NCBI RefSeq assembly: GCF_001702265.1
Contig: NZ_MAUE01000045.1
Span: forward strand, 457,766-521,765
Direction of reading: 5' to 3'
Source: Pseudomonas aylmerensis
Lineage (GTDB): Bacteria; Pseudomonadota; Gammaproteobacteria; Pseudomonadales; Pseudomonadaceae
Length of the DNA stretch: 64,000 nt
A program made the translations under genes and the position numbers. The notes beneath the pieces were generated by a model. The model saw only the letters and a list, made by a program, of their open reading frames with translations. It was not told the origin of the DNA and ran no database searches. The stretch's first letter is position 1. Each line of letters opens with the position of its first letter. This document shows positions 32,617-41,298 of the stretch, one piece after another.

Positions 32617-33861
32617 GTGTCGCGTAGACGCGTCGTAGTCACCGGTATGGGTATGTTGTCGCCACTGGGCACGGATGTGCCGAGCAGTTGGCAGGGCATT
32701 CTGGCTGGCCACAGTGGTATTGGTCTGATCGAACACACGGACCTTTCTGCCTATTCCACCCGTTTTGGCGGCTCGGTAAAGGGCTTCAATGTCGAGGACT
32801 ATCTCTCGGTCAAGGAGTCCCGCAAACTCGACCTGTTCATTCAATACGGCCTGGCAGCCGGTTTTCAGGCAGTGCGTAACGCCGGCCTGGAAGTCACCGA
32901 CGCCAACCGTGACCGCATCGGCGTGGCCATGGGTTCGGGTATTGGCGGTTTGACCAATATCGAAGAAACCAGCCGCACGCTGCATGATTCCGGCCCCCGT
33001 CGAATTTCACCGTTCTTCGTCCCGGGCTCGATCATCAATATGATTTCCGGTTTCCTGTCCATCCACCTGGGCGCACAGGGACCTAACTACGCGATCGCCA
33101 CGGCGTGCACCACCGGTACGCATTGCATCGGCATGGCCGCGCGCAACATCGCCTACGACGAAGCTGACGTGATGATCGCCGGCGGCGCCGAAATGGCCGC
33201 CTGTGGCCTTGGTATGGGCGGCTTCGGTGCTTCCCGTGCGCTGTCGACCCGCAACGACGAGCCGACCCGCGCCAGCCGTCCCTGGGACAAGGGCCGCGAC
33301 GGTTTCGTCCTGTCCGACGGTGCCGGTGCGCTGGTACTCGAAGAGTTGGAGCACGCCAAGGCGCGTGGTGCGACCATCTACGCCGAGCTGATCGGGTTTG
33401 GCATGAGTGGCGACGCCTACCACATGACCTCGCCACCGTCCGACGGTGCCGGCGCTGCGCGTTGCATCACCAATGCGCTGCGCGATGCCAAGGTCAATCC
33501 GCAGCAAGTGCAGTACATCAACGCCCACGGCACCTCGACACCGACGGGCGATTTGGCGGAAGCCGAAGCCATCAAGTCGGTGTTCGGCGAGCACGCCTAC
33601 CAGTTGGCAGTCAGCTCCACCAAGTCCATGACCGGCCACTTGCTGGGCGCGGCGGGCGCGGTCGAGGCGATCTTCAGCGTGATGGCCATCAAGGATCAGG
33701 TCGCTCCGCCGACCATCAACTTGGATGAGCCCGACGAAGGCTGCGACCTGAACTTCGTGCCGCACGAAGCGCAGCCGATGCCGATCGACGTGGTGATCTC
33801 CAACTCCTTTGGCTTTGGCGGCACCAACGGTTCCCTGGTGTTCCGCCGGTTCGCCGAGTGA
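32617..33861 (+). CDS. fabF: FabF 3-oxoacyl-ACP synthase II
   Basis: FabF condenses malonyl-ACP with acyl-ACP in elongation. The 414-residue product starts at a GTG (MSRRRVVVTGMGMLSPLG) behind AAGGAG. The nucleophile is C164 in IATACTTGTHCIGMA, with catalytic histidines in NAHGTSTPTGD and KSMTGHLLGAAGAVEA, and the C-terminal NSFGFGGTNGSLVF. It overlaps the pabC start by one base. Confidence 0.96.
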   Translation: MSRRRVVVTGMGMLSPLGTDVPSSWQGILAGHSGIGLIEHTDLSAYSTRFGGSVKGFNVEDYLSVKESRKLDLFIQYGLAAGFQAVRNAGLEVTDANRDRIGVAMGSGIGGLTNIEETSRTLHDSGPRRISPFFVPGSIINMISGFLSIHLGAQGPNYAIATACTTGTHCIGMAARNIAYDEADVMIAGGAEMAACGLGMGGFGASRALSTRNDEPTRASRPWDKGRDGFVLSDGAGALVLEELEHAKARGATIYAELIGFGMSGDAYHMTSPPSDGAGAARCITNALRDAKVNPQQVQYINAHGTSTPTGDLAEAEAIKSVFGEHAYQLAVSSTKSMTGHLLGAAGAVEAIFSVMAIKDQVAPPTINLDEPDEGCDLNFVPHEAQPMPIDVVISNSFGFGGTNGSLVFRRFAE

Positions 33862-34676
33862 TGCACAGCTGGGTCGACGGTCAGCCAGCGGACAGCGTGC
33901 CCCTGAAAGATCGCGGCCTGGCGTATGGCGATGGTCTGTTCGAGACCCTCGCCGTCAGGGCCGGGCAACCTGTGTTGCTCGACCGCCACTTGCAGCGCCT
34001 CGAAGAGGGCTGCAAGCGCCTCGCTTTAGCGGCGGATCACGCGTTGATCCGCAGCGAAGTGCTGGCTTATGCCGCCGCCCTCGGCGACGGTGTCCTCAAG
34101 TTGATCCTCACCCGCGGCGACAGCCTGCGCGGTTATGGTTTCAACCCTGGTGCACCGGTGCGCCGTCTCCTGCAGGGCAATGCGCCTGCTCATTATCCCC
34201 AAGCCCATGGAACTGATGGTATCCGCCTGTTTCCGTGCGCCACCCGCTTGTCCGAGCAGCCCTTGCTGGCCGGTCTCAAGCACCTCAACCGCCTGGAGCA
34301 AGTGATTGCCCGTGCCGAGTGGCAAGATGCCGAACATGCCGAAGGCTTGATGCTGGATATGTCCGGGCGGGTCATCGAAGGCGTTTTCAGCAACCTGTTC
34401 CTGGTGCGTAATGGCTTGTTACTAACCGCCGATCTGAATCGTTGCGGGGTTGCCGGGGTCATGCGCGCCGAGATCCTGGCCCAGGCACAAGCCCTGGGCG
34501 TCCCGGTAGCCGTGGCTGACGTGAGTCTTGAGCAGTTGCAACAGGCTGACGAAGTCTTTGTGTGCAACAGCGTGTATGGCATTTGGCCGGTGCGTGGCTG
34601 CGCTGCGATGAGCTGGCCGGTTGGGCCGCTCACCCGTAAACTGCAGGGCATTGTTCGCGCGCTATTGGATGCTTGA
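33861..34676 (+). CDS. pabC: PabC aminodeoxychorismate lyase
   Basis: PabC is a PLP enzyme that converts aminodeoxychorismate to 4-aminobenzoate for folate. The 271-residue product is of the branched-chain aminotransferase fold type IV, with KDRGLAYGDGLFETLAV near the start and the cofactor-binding K140 in LLAGLKHLNRLEQVIAR. The ATG at 33861 overlaps the fabF stop. The pabC-mltG-tmk-holB order is standard in gamma-proteobacteria. Confidence 0.93.
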   Translation: MHSWVDGQPADSVPLKDRGLAYGDGLFETLAVRAGQPVLLDRHLQRLEEGCKRLALAADHALIRSEVLAYAAALGDGVLKLILTRGDSLRGYGFNPGAPVRRLLQGNAPAHYPQAHGTDGIRLFPCATRLSEQPLLAGLKHLNRLEQVIARAEWQDAEHAEGLMLDMSGRVIEGVFSNLFLVRNGLLLTADLNRCGVAGVMRAEILAQAQALGVPVAVADVSLEQLQQADEVFVCNSVYGIWPVRGCAAMSWPVGPLTRKLQGIVRALLDA

Positions 34677-35811
34677 GTTGATACGAAAACTGGTTGTACT
34701 GCTGCTGATCGGTCTGTTCTCGGCGGCGTTGCTGTTGGGGTTTTCCGCCTGGAAACTCGATTCCACCCTGAAGCAGCCCTTGAACCTGACCCAGGAGCAA
34801 TTGCTTGATGTGCCGGCCGGGGCGACGCCCACCGGTACGTTCAATCGCCTGGAAGCCGACGGCGTGCTCGACGGCGCCTTCTGGTTGCGCCTGTACTGGC
34901 GCTTTAACCTTGATGGTCAGCCCTTGCACAGTGGCGAATACCGCATGACCCCGGGCATGACCGCACAGGGCCTGATCGGCCTGTGGCAGCGTGGCGAAGT
35001 CGTGCAATACAGCCTGACCCTGGTCGAAGGCTGGAATTTCCGCCAGGTACGCCTCGCCCTGGCCAAGCATGAAAAGATCGTGCAGACCCTCGCGGGCCTG
35101 ACTGACAGTGAGGTGATGGAGAAGCTCGGTCACCCTGGCGTGTTCCCTGAGGGGCGGTTCTTCCCGGACACCTACCGCTTCGTGCGCGGCATGACCGATG
35201 TCGAATTCCTGAAAAAAGCCTACAACCGCCTCGACGATGTACTCGCCCAGGAGTGGAGCAAACGCGCCGCCGATGCGCCGTACACTGACCCTTATCAAGC
35301 GCTGATCATGGCCTCCCTGGTGGAGAAAGAGACCGGCGTGCCCGAGGAGCGCGGCCAGATTGCCGGCGTGTTCGTGCGGCGCATGAAGATCGGCATGCTG
35401 CTGCAGACCGACCCCACCGTGATCTACGGCCTGGGCGAGCGCTACAACGGCAAGTTGACCCGTGCGCACCTCAAGGAAGCCAACCCCTACAACACCTACA
35501 TGGTGGCTGGCCTGCCGCCGACACCGATCGCCATGGTCGGCCGCGAAGCGATCCATGCGGCGCTGAACCCGGTGCCGGGCAGCAGCCTGTATTTCGTCGC
35601 CCGGGGTGATGGCAGTCATGTTTTCTCCGACAACCTAGATGCGCATAATGCCGCCGTGCGCGAGTTCCAGCTCAAGCGCCGGGCCGATTACCGCTCCAGC
35701 CCGGCACCGGTCGTGAACCCTGCGCAAGACGCAGCACCATCGGCCGAAGCCCCGGCTGAAAAGCCAGCTGAGCCTGCGCCGGACACCTCCGCACCGCAAA
35801 GCCCGCAATGA
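34669..35811 (+). CDS. mltG: MltG endolytic peptidoglycan transglycosylase
   Basis: MltG cuts nascent glycan strands at the inner membrane. The 380-residue product starts MLELIRKLVVLLLIGLFSAA, giving one membrane helix at about 8-26, and then the YceG domain with E219 in ALIMASLVEKETG as the catalytic glutamate (E. coli E218). The C-terminus is an Ala/Pro/Glu tail of about 35 residues. The ATG at 34669 overlaps the pabC end. Confidence 0.93.
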   Translation: MLELIRKLVVLLLIGLFSAALLLGFSAWKLDSTLKQPLNLTQEQLLDVPAGATPTGTFNRLEADGVLDGAFWLRLYWRFNLDGQPLHSGEYRMTPGMTAQGLIGLWQRGEVVQYSLTLVEGWNFRQVRLALAKHEKIVQTLAGLTDSEVMEKLGHPGVFPEGRFFPDTYRFVRGMTDVEFLKKAYNRLDDVLAQEWSKRAADAPYTDPYQALIMASLVEKETGVPEERGQIAGVFVRRMKIGMLLQTDPTVIYGLGERYNGKLTRAHLKEANPYNTYMVAGLPPTPIAMVGREAIHAALNPVPGSSLYFVARGDGSHVFSDNLDAHNAAVREFQLKRRADYRSSPAPVVNPAQDAAPSAEAPAEKPAEPAPDTSAPQSPQ

Positions 35812-35830
35812 CTCTGACTAAGGACTGCCC

Positions 35831-36463
35831 GTGACTGGCTTGTTTATTACCCTGGAAGGCCCCGAAGGCGCCGGCAAAAGCACCAACCGCGATTACCTGG
35901 CCGAGCGTTTGCGCGCTGAGGGCATCGAGGTGGTGTTGACCCGCGAGCCCGGTGGCACGCCGCTGGCAGAGCGCATCCGTGAAGTGTTGCTGGCCCCGGG
36001 CGAGGAACAGATGAATGCGGATACCGAGTTGCTGCTGGTGTTTGCTGCGCGCGCGCAGCACCTGTCTGAAGTGATCCGCCCGGCCCTGGCGCGCGGTGCC
36101 GTGGTGATTTGCGACCGCTTCACCGACTCCACTTATGCCTACCAGGGCGGTGGTCGCGGCTTGTCCCTGGAGCGCATCGCCACCCTGGAAACCTTCGTTC
36201 AAGGCGACTTGCGCCCTGACCTGACGCTGGTCTTCGACCTGCCGGTGGAAGTCGGCCTGGCCCGCGCCAGTGCGCGCGGTCGCCTGGACCGCTTTGAGCT
36301 CGAAGGCCAAGCCTTCTTCGACGCCGTACGCACGGCGTTCCTCAAACGCGCCAAGGCTGAGCCTGCGCGTTACTACCTGCTGGATGCTGCGCAGCCGCTG
36401 GCCCAGGTGCAGCAAGCCATCGATGCCCTGTTGCCGAACCTGCTGGAGCGCGCCCGTGGCTGA
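35831..36463 (+). CDS. tmk: Thymidylate kinase
   Basis: Tmk phosphorylates dTMP to dTDP. The 210-residue product starts at a GTG and has the P-loop LEGPEGAGKST, the LTREPGGTPLAERIR block and the CDRFTDSTYAYQGGGRG motif. It overlaps holB by 8 bases. Confidence 0.95.
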   Translation: MTGLFITLEGPEGAGKSTNRDYLAERLRAEGIEVVLTREPGGTPLAERIREVLLAPGEEQMNADTELLLVFAARAQHLSEVIRPALARGAVVICDRFTDSTYAYQGGGRGLSLERIATLETFVQGDLRPDLTLVFDLPVEVGLARASARGRLDRFELEGQAFFDAVRTAFLKRAKAEPARYYLLDAAQPLAQVQQAIDALLPNLLERARG

Positions 36464-37445
36464 AGCCTATCCGTGGCAGGACAGCCTCTGGCAACAACTG
36501 GCCGGCCGTGCCCAGCACGCCCACGCCTACCTGCTGCACGGGCCGGCGGGGATCGGTAAGCGTGATTTGGCCGAGCGACTCATGGCCAGCCTGCTGTGCC
36601 AGCGTCCGGTCAACCTGCAGGCTTGCGGTGAGTGCAAGTCCTGCCTGTTGCTCAAGGCCGGCAGCCACCCGGATAACTACCTGCTCGAACCCGAGGAAGC
36701 CGACAAGGCGATCAAGGTCGACCAGGTGCGTGACCTCGTCAGCTTCGTGGTGCAAACCGCGCAGATGGGCGGGCGCAAGGTGGTGCTGATCGAGCCGGTG
36801 GAGGCGATGAACATCAACGCCGCCAACGCCTTGCTCAAGAGCCTCGAAGAACCTTCCGGCGACACTGTGTTGCTGCTGGTCAGTCACCAGTCCAGCCGCT
36901 TGTTGCCGACTATCCGCAGCCGTTGCGTGCAGCAGGCGTGCCCGTTGCCGAGCGAGGCCATGAGCCTGCAGTGGCTGGCCAAGGCGCTGCCGGAGTGCTC
37001 CGAGGAGGAGCGGGTCGAATTGCTCACCCTGGCGGCCGGCTCACCGCTGGCGGCTGTGAAGCTGCAGGCCCAGGGCGTGCGTGAGCAACGCGCGCTGGTG
37101 GTCGACGGCGTGAAGAAGCTGCTCAAGCAAGAGCTGTCTGCCACGCAGCTGGCCGAAAGCGCCTGGAAGGATATCCCCCTGCTTTTGCTGTTCGACTGGT
37201 TCTGCGATTGGTCGAGCCTGATCCTGCGCTATCAGCTGACCCAGGATGAAAGCGGCCTGGGCCTGCCGGACATGCGCAAGGTGGTGCAGTACCTCGCGCA
37301 GAAAAGTGCGCAGGACAAGGTGCTGAACATCCAGGATTGGATCCTCGCCCAGCGCCAGAAAGTGCTCGGCAAGGCCAACCTCAACCGTGTCCTGCTGCTC
37401 GAAGCGCTGCTGGTGCAGTGGGTCGGCTTGCTGGGCCGGCGTTAA
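36456..37445 (+). CDS. holB: HolB, DNA polymerase III delta' subunit
   Basis: HolB is part of the clamp loader. The 329-residue product starts at a GTG inside tmk (MAEAYPWQDSLWQQLAGR) and has the P-loop-like HGPAGIGKRD, a four-cysteine zinc module around CQRPVNLQACGECKSC, and the AANALLKSLEEPSGDTVLLL sensor region. In Pseudomonas the next gene is normally pilZ; here the next gene is tatD, only 63 bases away. Confidence 0.93.
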   Translation: MAEAYPWQDSLWQQLAGRAQHAHAYLLHGPAGIGKRDLAERLMASLLCQRPVNLQACGECKSCLLLKAGSHPDNYLLEPEEADKAIKVDQVRDLVSFVVQTAQMGGRKVVLIEPVEAMNINAANALLKSLEEPSGDTVLLLVSHQSSRLLPTIRSRCVQQACPLPSEAMSLQWLAKALPECSEEERVELLTLAAGSPLAAVKLQAQGVREQRALVVDGVKKLLKQELSATQLAESAWKDIPLLLLFDWFCDWSSLILRYQLTQDESGLGLPDMRKVVQYLAQKSAQDKVLNIQDWILAQRQKVLGKANLNRVLLLEALLVQWVGLLGRR

Positions 37446-37508
37446 TTTCGGTGGCCGACGGGTGTATCGTTGGCCAGACACTTTCCGTGACTCAAGTTGT
37501 AGATTCCT

Positions 37509-38294
37509 ATGCTCGTAGACTCCCATTGCCACCTCGATCGCCTCGACCTTGCCCAGCACGGTGGCTCCCTTGATGCTGCCCTTGAAGCGGCTCGCCAGCG
37601 TGGGGTAGGGCACTTCCTGTGCATCGGCGTCAGCGCCGAAAATGCCGCCGACGTCAAAGCCCTGGCCGAGCGCTACGCCGATGTGGACTGCTCGGTGGGT
37701 ATCCACCCGCTGGACTTAAAGCCCGGCGAAGCCCCGGCCCTCGACTGGCTGCTGGGCGAACTCAACCACCCGCGTGTGGTAGCGATTGGCGAAACCGGCC
37801 TGGACTACCACTACGAGCCCGAAGCCGCCGACCTGCAGCAGGCCTCCTTTCGCCTGCACCTGCAAGCTGCCCAGCAGACCGGCAAACCGGTAATCGTCCA
37901 CACGCGTGGCGCGCGTGCCGACACCCTGGCGTTGCTGCGCGAGGCCGCGTTGCCCCAGGCCGGCGTGCTGCATTGCTTTACCGAAGATTGGGACATGGCC
38001 AAGGCGGCCCTGGACCTGGGCTTCTACATTTCCCTGTCGGGCATCGTCACCTTCCGCAATGCCGACGCCCTGCGCGACGTGGCACGCCAGGTGCCGGCCG
38101 ACCGCCTGCTGGTGGAAACCGATTCGCCATACCTGGCGCCCATTCCTCATCGCGGCAAACCGAACCTGCCGGAATACGTACGGGATGTGGCGGATTACCT
38201 GGCCATGCTGCGGGGTGAGTCTTACGAGCGCTTTGCACAGCAGACCACCGACAACTTCAAGCGCCTGTTCCCGTTGGCCCACGTCGCCGGCTGA
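37509..38294 (+). CDS. tatD: TatD-family metal-dependent deoxyribonuclease
   Basis: TatD-family enzymes are TIM-barrel nucleases with 3'-5' exonuclease activity. The 261-residue product has metal ligands in DSHCHLDRLD, GETGLDYHYE, VIVHTRG, LHCFTEDW and ETDSPYLAPIPHRGKPN. Which paralogue (TatD, YcfH) it represents is uncertain. The position after holB corresponds to YcfH-type genes. Confidence 0.92.
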   Translation: MLVDSHCHLDRLDLAQHGGSLDAALEAARQRGVGHFLCIGVSAENAADVKALAERYADVDCSVGIHPLDLKPGEAPALDWLLGELNHPRVVAIGETGLDYHYEPEAADLQQASFRLHLQAAQQTGKPVIVHTRGARADTLALLREAALPQAGVLHCFTEDWDMAKAALDLGFYISLSGIVTFRNADALRDVARQVPADRLLVETDSPYLAPIPHRGKPNLPEYVRDVADYLAMLRGESYERFAQQTTDNFKRLFPLAHVAG

Positions 38295-38312
38295 CAGGCT
38301 CAAATCGCAGGC

Positions 38313-38348
38313 AAAAAAAACCCGGGTTCTGGGGGGTGAATCCGGGTT
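38313..38348 (-). terminator. terminator of the RgsA RNA
   Basis: Minus-strand stem AACCCGG/CCGGGTT around a 16-base loop is followed by a run of eight T. It points away from tetR and toward tatD, so it belongs to a minus-strand transcript. Confidence 0.85.
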
Positions 38349-38430
38349 AAGACCATTAGGAGTAAAACAAGGGCACACAGTCCGTCGGTACCCAGGTCGG
38401 CGCGTCACTTGGGGGAGATGTCACGCCGAC
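38313..38430 (-). ncRNA. rgsA: RgsA-type small RNA
   Basis: On the minus strand a transcript of about 118 bases can be traced. It starts with a stem-loop (arms 38424-38430 and 38396-38402, GTCGGCG with its complement). A U-rich linker carrying TTTTACTCCTAATGG follows. It ends in a terminator with arms AACCCGG/CCGGGTT and eight T at 38320-38313. RgsA of Pseudomonas is about 120 bases, RpoS-dependent, and lies next to tatD in P. aeruginosa. The linker segment 38353-38372 is complementary at 19 of 20 bases to the acpP ribosome-binding region, in line with published repression of acpP by RgsA in P. aeruginosa. Confidence 0.8.
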
Positions 38431-38436
38431 AGTTCA

Positions 38437-38443
38437 AGTATTG
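38437..38443 (-). promoter_or_regulatory. RpoS-like -10 element of rgsA
   Basis: CAATACT on the minus strand matches the stationary-phase -10 pattern CTATACT at six of seven positions and lies 7 bases before the first stem of the RNA. Confidence 0.5.
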
Positions 38444-38739
38444 ATCAGTATCCCATTCAGTCCAGTCGCATCTGATCGTTTTTTAAACAGATTTGGAATA
38501 CGCGCGCTTCGCTTGAGTTCTCATTGGCTGGGTGCACATGGATAGTTGTTGCGTATTATTTCTGACTGAAATCAAGGGAAACGTTGGCGCGCCGAAACTA
38601 AAGTGTGCGGCGGGTTCACATAGACGTTGCCCAACGACCGTTCAGTCGGGATAATCCCTCGCACTGGGTAAATCGTATCGCCGCGTATCCGTGGCCCTAC
38701 GCAACCCTCCCTATTCCGACCTCTGCAGACCTCTTCCTC

Positions 38740-39399
38740 ATGCACAAAGAACCCCGTAAGGTCCGAGAGTTTCGCCGCCGTGAGCAGGAAATTCTCGACA
38801 CCGCACTCAAGTTGTTCCTCGAACAGGGTGAAGACAGCGTCACCGTCGAGATGATCGCGGATGCCGTCGGTATCGGCAAAGGCACGATCTACAAGCACTT
38901 CAAGTCCAAGGCCGAGATCTACCTGCGCCTGATGCTCGACTACGAGCGTGATTTGAACGAGCTGCTGCATTCGGCCGATGTCGACAAGGACAAGGAGGCG
39001 CTGTCCCGTGCCTACTTCGAGTTCCGCATGCGTGACCCGCAGCGCTATCGCCTGTTCGATCGCCTGGAAGAGAAAGTGGTCAAGGGCCATCAGGTGCCGG
39101 AGATGGTCGAGGAACTGCACAAGATCCGTGCCTCGAACTTCGAACGCCTGACCCTGCTGATCAAGGGCCGCATCAGCGAAGGCAAGCTGGAAGACGTACC
39201 GCCGTATTTCCACTACTGCGCGGCCTGGGCCCTGGTGCACGGCGCCGTGGCGCTGTATCACTCGCCGTTCTGGAGTAATGTGCTGGAAGATCAGGAAGGC
39301 TTCTTCCAGTTCCTGATGGACATTGGCGTGCGCATGGGCAACAAACGCAAGCACAGCGCCGAGCTGCCACAGGCGCCTGCCGAAACGCCTGCCACCTGA
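38740..39399 (+). CDS. TetR-family transcriptional regulator
   Basis: This 219-residue product has an N-terminal helix-turn-helix (about 15-60: ILDTALKLFLEQGEDSVTVE and GIGKGTIYKHFKSKAEIYL) and a C-terminal all-helical ligand domain. The ATG at 38740 gives MHKEPRKVREFRRREQ; the frame is open about 45 codons upstream, but that part overlaps promoter sequence. The gene is divergent from rgsA. Its targets are unknown. Confidence 0.88.
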   Translation: MHKEPRKVREFRRREQEILDTALKLFLEQGEDSVTVEMIADAVGIGKGTIYKHFKSKAEIYLRLMLDYERDLNELLHSADVDKDKEALSRAYFEFRMRDPQRYRLFDRLEEKVVKGHQVPEMVEELHKIRASNFERLTLLIKGRISEGKLEDVPPYFHYCAAWALVHGAVALYHSPFWSNVLEDQEGFFQFLMDIGVRMGNKRKHSAELPQAPAETPAT

Positions 39400-39449
39400 T
39401 AGTTGCTGTCGGGCGCAGTACCCCAGGAATATACTCAGGCAAGGACCTT

Positions 39450-39481
39450 GCTAAAAGCTGATTTATAGGTCAGCTTTTAGC
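39450..39481. repeat. perfect 12-base hairpin between tetR and moaA
   Basis: GCTAAAAGCTGA and TCAGCTTTTAGC form a perfect stem around an 8-base loop. There is no T-run outside the stem, so it is either a weak terminator or an element of the moaA leader 32 bases before its start. Confidence 0.7.
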
Positions 39482-39512
39482 ACGCCCGATTCATCCTCTG
39501 CCGGAGTGATCC

Positions 39513-40481
39513 ATGATCGTTGATCGTCAAGGCAGGCGTTTTCGCAATTTGCGGATCAGCCTGACCTCAGCCTGCAATTACGCGTGTACCTACTGCGTGC
39601 CAAACGGCAAGCGGCTGGTGGCTGCCCAGGACGAACTCTCGGCCGAGGCCATGGCCCGTGGCGTGGCCTATCTGATCGAGGCGGCAGGGATCGAACGCCT
39701 TCGCATCACCGGCGGCGAGCCGTTGGTCAGCCCCAAGCTGGAAGCCTTCATGGGCGCTGTCGGCGGGATGGGGCTCAGTGATATCAGCCTGACCACCAAT
39801 GGCCAGTTGCTCGCGCGCAAACTGCCGCTGCTGGTGGATGCCGGAATTCGGCGTATCAACGTCTCCCTCGATACCCTGGATGCCGATGCTTTTCGCAGCA
39901 TCGCGCGTGGCGGTGACCTGGCCACTGTGCTTGATGGCATGGACCAGGCCCGCGCCGCCGGGATCAAGATCAAGGTCAATATGGTGCCCCTGCGCGGCCA
40001 GAACCTCGATCAGGTGATGCCGTTGCTCGACTACTGCCTGGAGCGAGGCTACGAGTTGCGCTTTATCGAATTGATGCGCATGGGCCACCTGGCCAAGGAC
40101 TCGAATGCATTCCTGCAGCAATTCGTCAGCCTGCAGCAATTGCTCAGCCTGATCGGCGAGCAGTATGAATACCTGCAAGCCAACGCGCCGGTCGATGCCA
40201 CGGCAGTGCGCTACGAAGTGCCGGGCAAAGGCTTCTTTGGCGTCATCGCAAATGAAAGCGTGCCGTTCTGCCGCACGTGTTCGCGGCTGCGGCTGTCGTC
40301 CACTGGCTGGCTGCATGGTTGCCTGTCCTCGAGCAACCGTCACTACGTCGGCGACCTGTTGGATCAACCCCGCCACCAGGCGCTGCCGGCCTTGCAGGGC
40401 CTGTTGATGAAGGCGTTGGGTGACAAACAGGAAGTCGCGTTCTCTGGCGGTGCCACCATCATGAAGATCATCGGCGGCTAG
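39513..40481 (+). CDS. moaA: MoaA, GTP 3',8-cyclase (molybdopterin synthesis)
   Basis: MoaA with MoaC converts GTP to cyclic pyranopterin. The 322-residue product has the radical-SAM cluster motif CNYACTYC, the GGEPL and NVSLDTLD blocks, a second cluster binding site in VPFCRTCSRLRLSS plus HGC, and the required GG at the C-terminus (MKIIGG). No moaBCDE neighbours are present, so this may be a solitary or second copy, as Pseudomonas often has more than one. Confidence 0.9.
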   Translation: MIVDRQGRRFRNLRISLTSACNYACTYCVPNGKRLVAAQDELSAEAMARGVAYLIEAAGIERLRITGGEPLVSPKLEAFMGAVGGMGLSDISLTTNGQLLARKLPLLVDAGIRRINVSLDTLDADAFRSIARGGDLATVLDGMDQARAAGIKIKVNMVPLRGQNLDQVMPLLDYCLERGYELRFIELMRMGHLAKDSNAFLQQFVSLQQLLSLIGEQYEYLQANAPVDATAVRYEVPGKGFFGVIANESVPFCRTCSRLRLSSTGWLHGCLSSSNRHYVGDLLDQPRHQALPALQGLLMKALGDKQEVAFSGGATIMKIIGG

Positions 40482-40502
40482 CCCAGGCTGGCGCAGAACC
40501 CT

Positions 40503-40590
40503 GTGGGCGCGGGCTTGCTCGCGCATATGGTGTGCCGGTCAAAGGAAATACCGACTGATCCGCCGCATTTGCGAGCAAGCCGCTCCCCAT
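40503..40590. repeat. REP pair (REPIN), diverged
   Basis: Arms GTGGGCGCGGGCTTGCTCGC and GCGAGCAAGCCGCTCCCCAT are the same family as the other REP pairs with a few changes. It lies between moaA and the lipoprotein gene. Confidence 0.85.
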
Positions 40591-40676
40591 TTGCTTTGCG
40601 CCGCTTGCGAGTGGCCTGGATTCTGCATCTCGTGCCCATTCGCCGGTTTTCCGTCACCGGCTTCTGGAGGATTAGG

Positions 40677-41282
40677 ATGCGTAACCTGGTTTTGTTGCTG
40701 GCGTCGTTGACGCTGAGTGGTTGCATGACCGTCAGCGATATGGCCGAAGGCACCCGCTATCAGATGAGCGACGCCGGGTTGCTCGACCACAGCGATACCC
40801 GCCGGACCGCCTCGGTTCGCATACAGCCGGATTCCTTTGTGTTTATCGCCCAGGGTGCCTTCGTCCCACCGGGCAGCGCGTACCCGCGACCTAACGTGGT
40901 CGCCGAGGAAGCCTTCAACGGCTTCGTCGAATACTTCCCCATGGTGCGTCGTGCACGTCAGCCCGAAGGCCTCGAACAAGCCATGGCCGAAGCCCGTGCG
41001 GCCGGCGCGCACTACCTGTTGTACTGCCGGTTTGCCGCGGCGGATGACCGTATCGGCAATGCCGATGAGTGGACCGACCAGCAGGCCCTCGACCGCGTAG
41101 GCTTGGACAGCGGCGTAATCCAGATCATGTTGATCGAGACCAGCACCCAGTATTTGATTGATACTGCACGCATTCGCAGTCGTGGCGGTTTACTGACGTT
41201 CCACGACAACAAGCCAGAAGACCTGATTGCCCGCCCCCTGGCGCAGTACGCCCGCGGCCTGCTGGGAATGAGCGATCAGTAA
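40677..41282 (+). CDS. DUF4823-type lipoprotein
   Basis: The 201-residue product has a lipoprotein signal (MRNLVLLLASLTLSGC, with C16 as the lipid-attached residue) and a globular domain whose body (ARAAGAHYLLYCRFAAADDR, VIQIMLIETSTQYLIDTARI) resembles the DUF4823 family. Function is unknown. The ATG at 40677 is right after AGGATTAGG. It is followed by a DUF1285 gene 16 bases later. Confidence 0.82.
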   Translation: MRNLVLLLASLTLSGCMTVSDMAEGTRYQMSDAGLLDHSDTRRTASVRIQPDSFVFIAQGAFVPPGSAYPRPNVVAEEAFNGFVEYFPMVRRARQPEGLEQAMAEARAAGAHYLLYCRFAAADDRIGNADEWTDQQALDRVGLDSGVIQIMLIETSTQYLIDTARIRSRGGLLTFHDNKPEDLIARPLAQYARGLLGMSDQ

Positions 41283-41298
41283 GACACAGGAGATCCCC

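Larger units (their letters stand above)
38295..38739. promoter_or_regulatory. intergenic region holding rgsA and tetR upstream sequence
   Basis: The left part of this 445-base gap is the small RNA gene on the minus strand (38313-38430). The rest is AT-rich promoter sequence for the sRNA and for the TetR gene, with no other gene visible. Confidence 0.6.

Noticed and set aside
38319..38348. Treating the hairpin after tatD as the tatD terminator
   Set aside because: Its T-run is on the minus-strand side, so it terminates leftward transcription, which fits RgsA rather than tatD.
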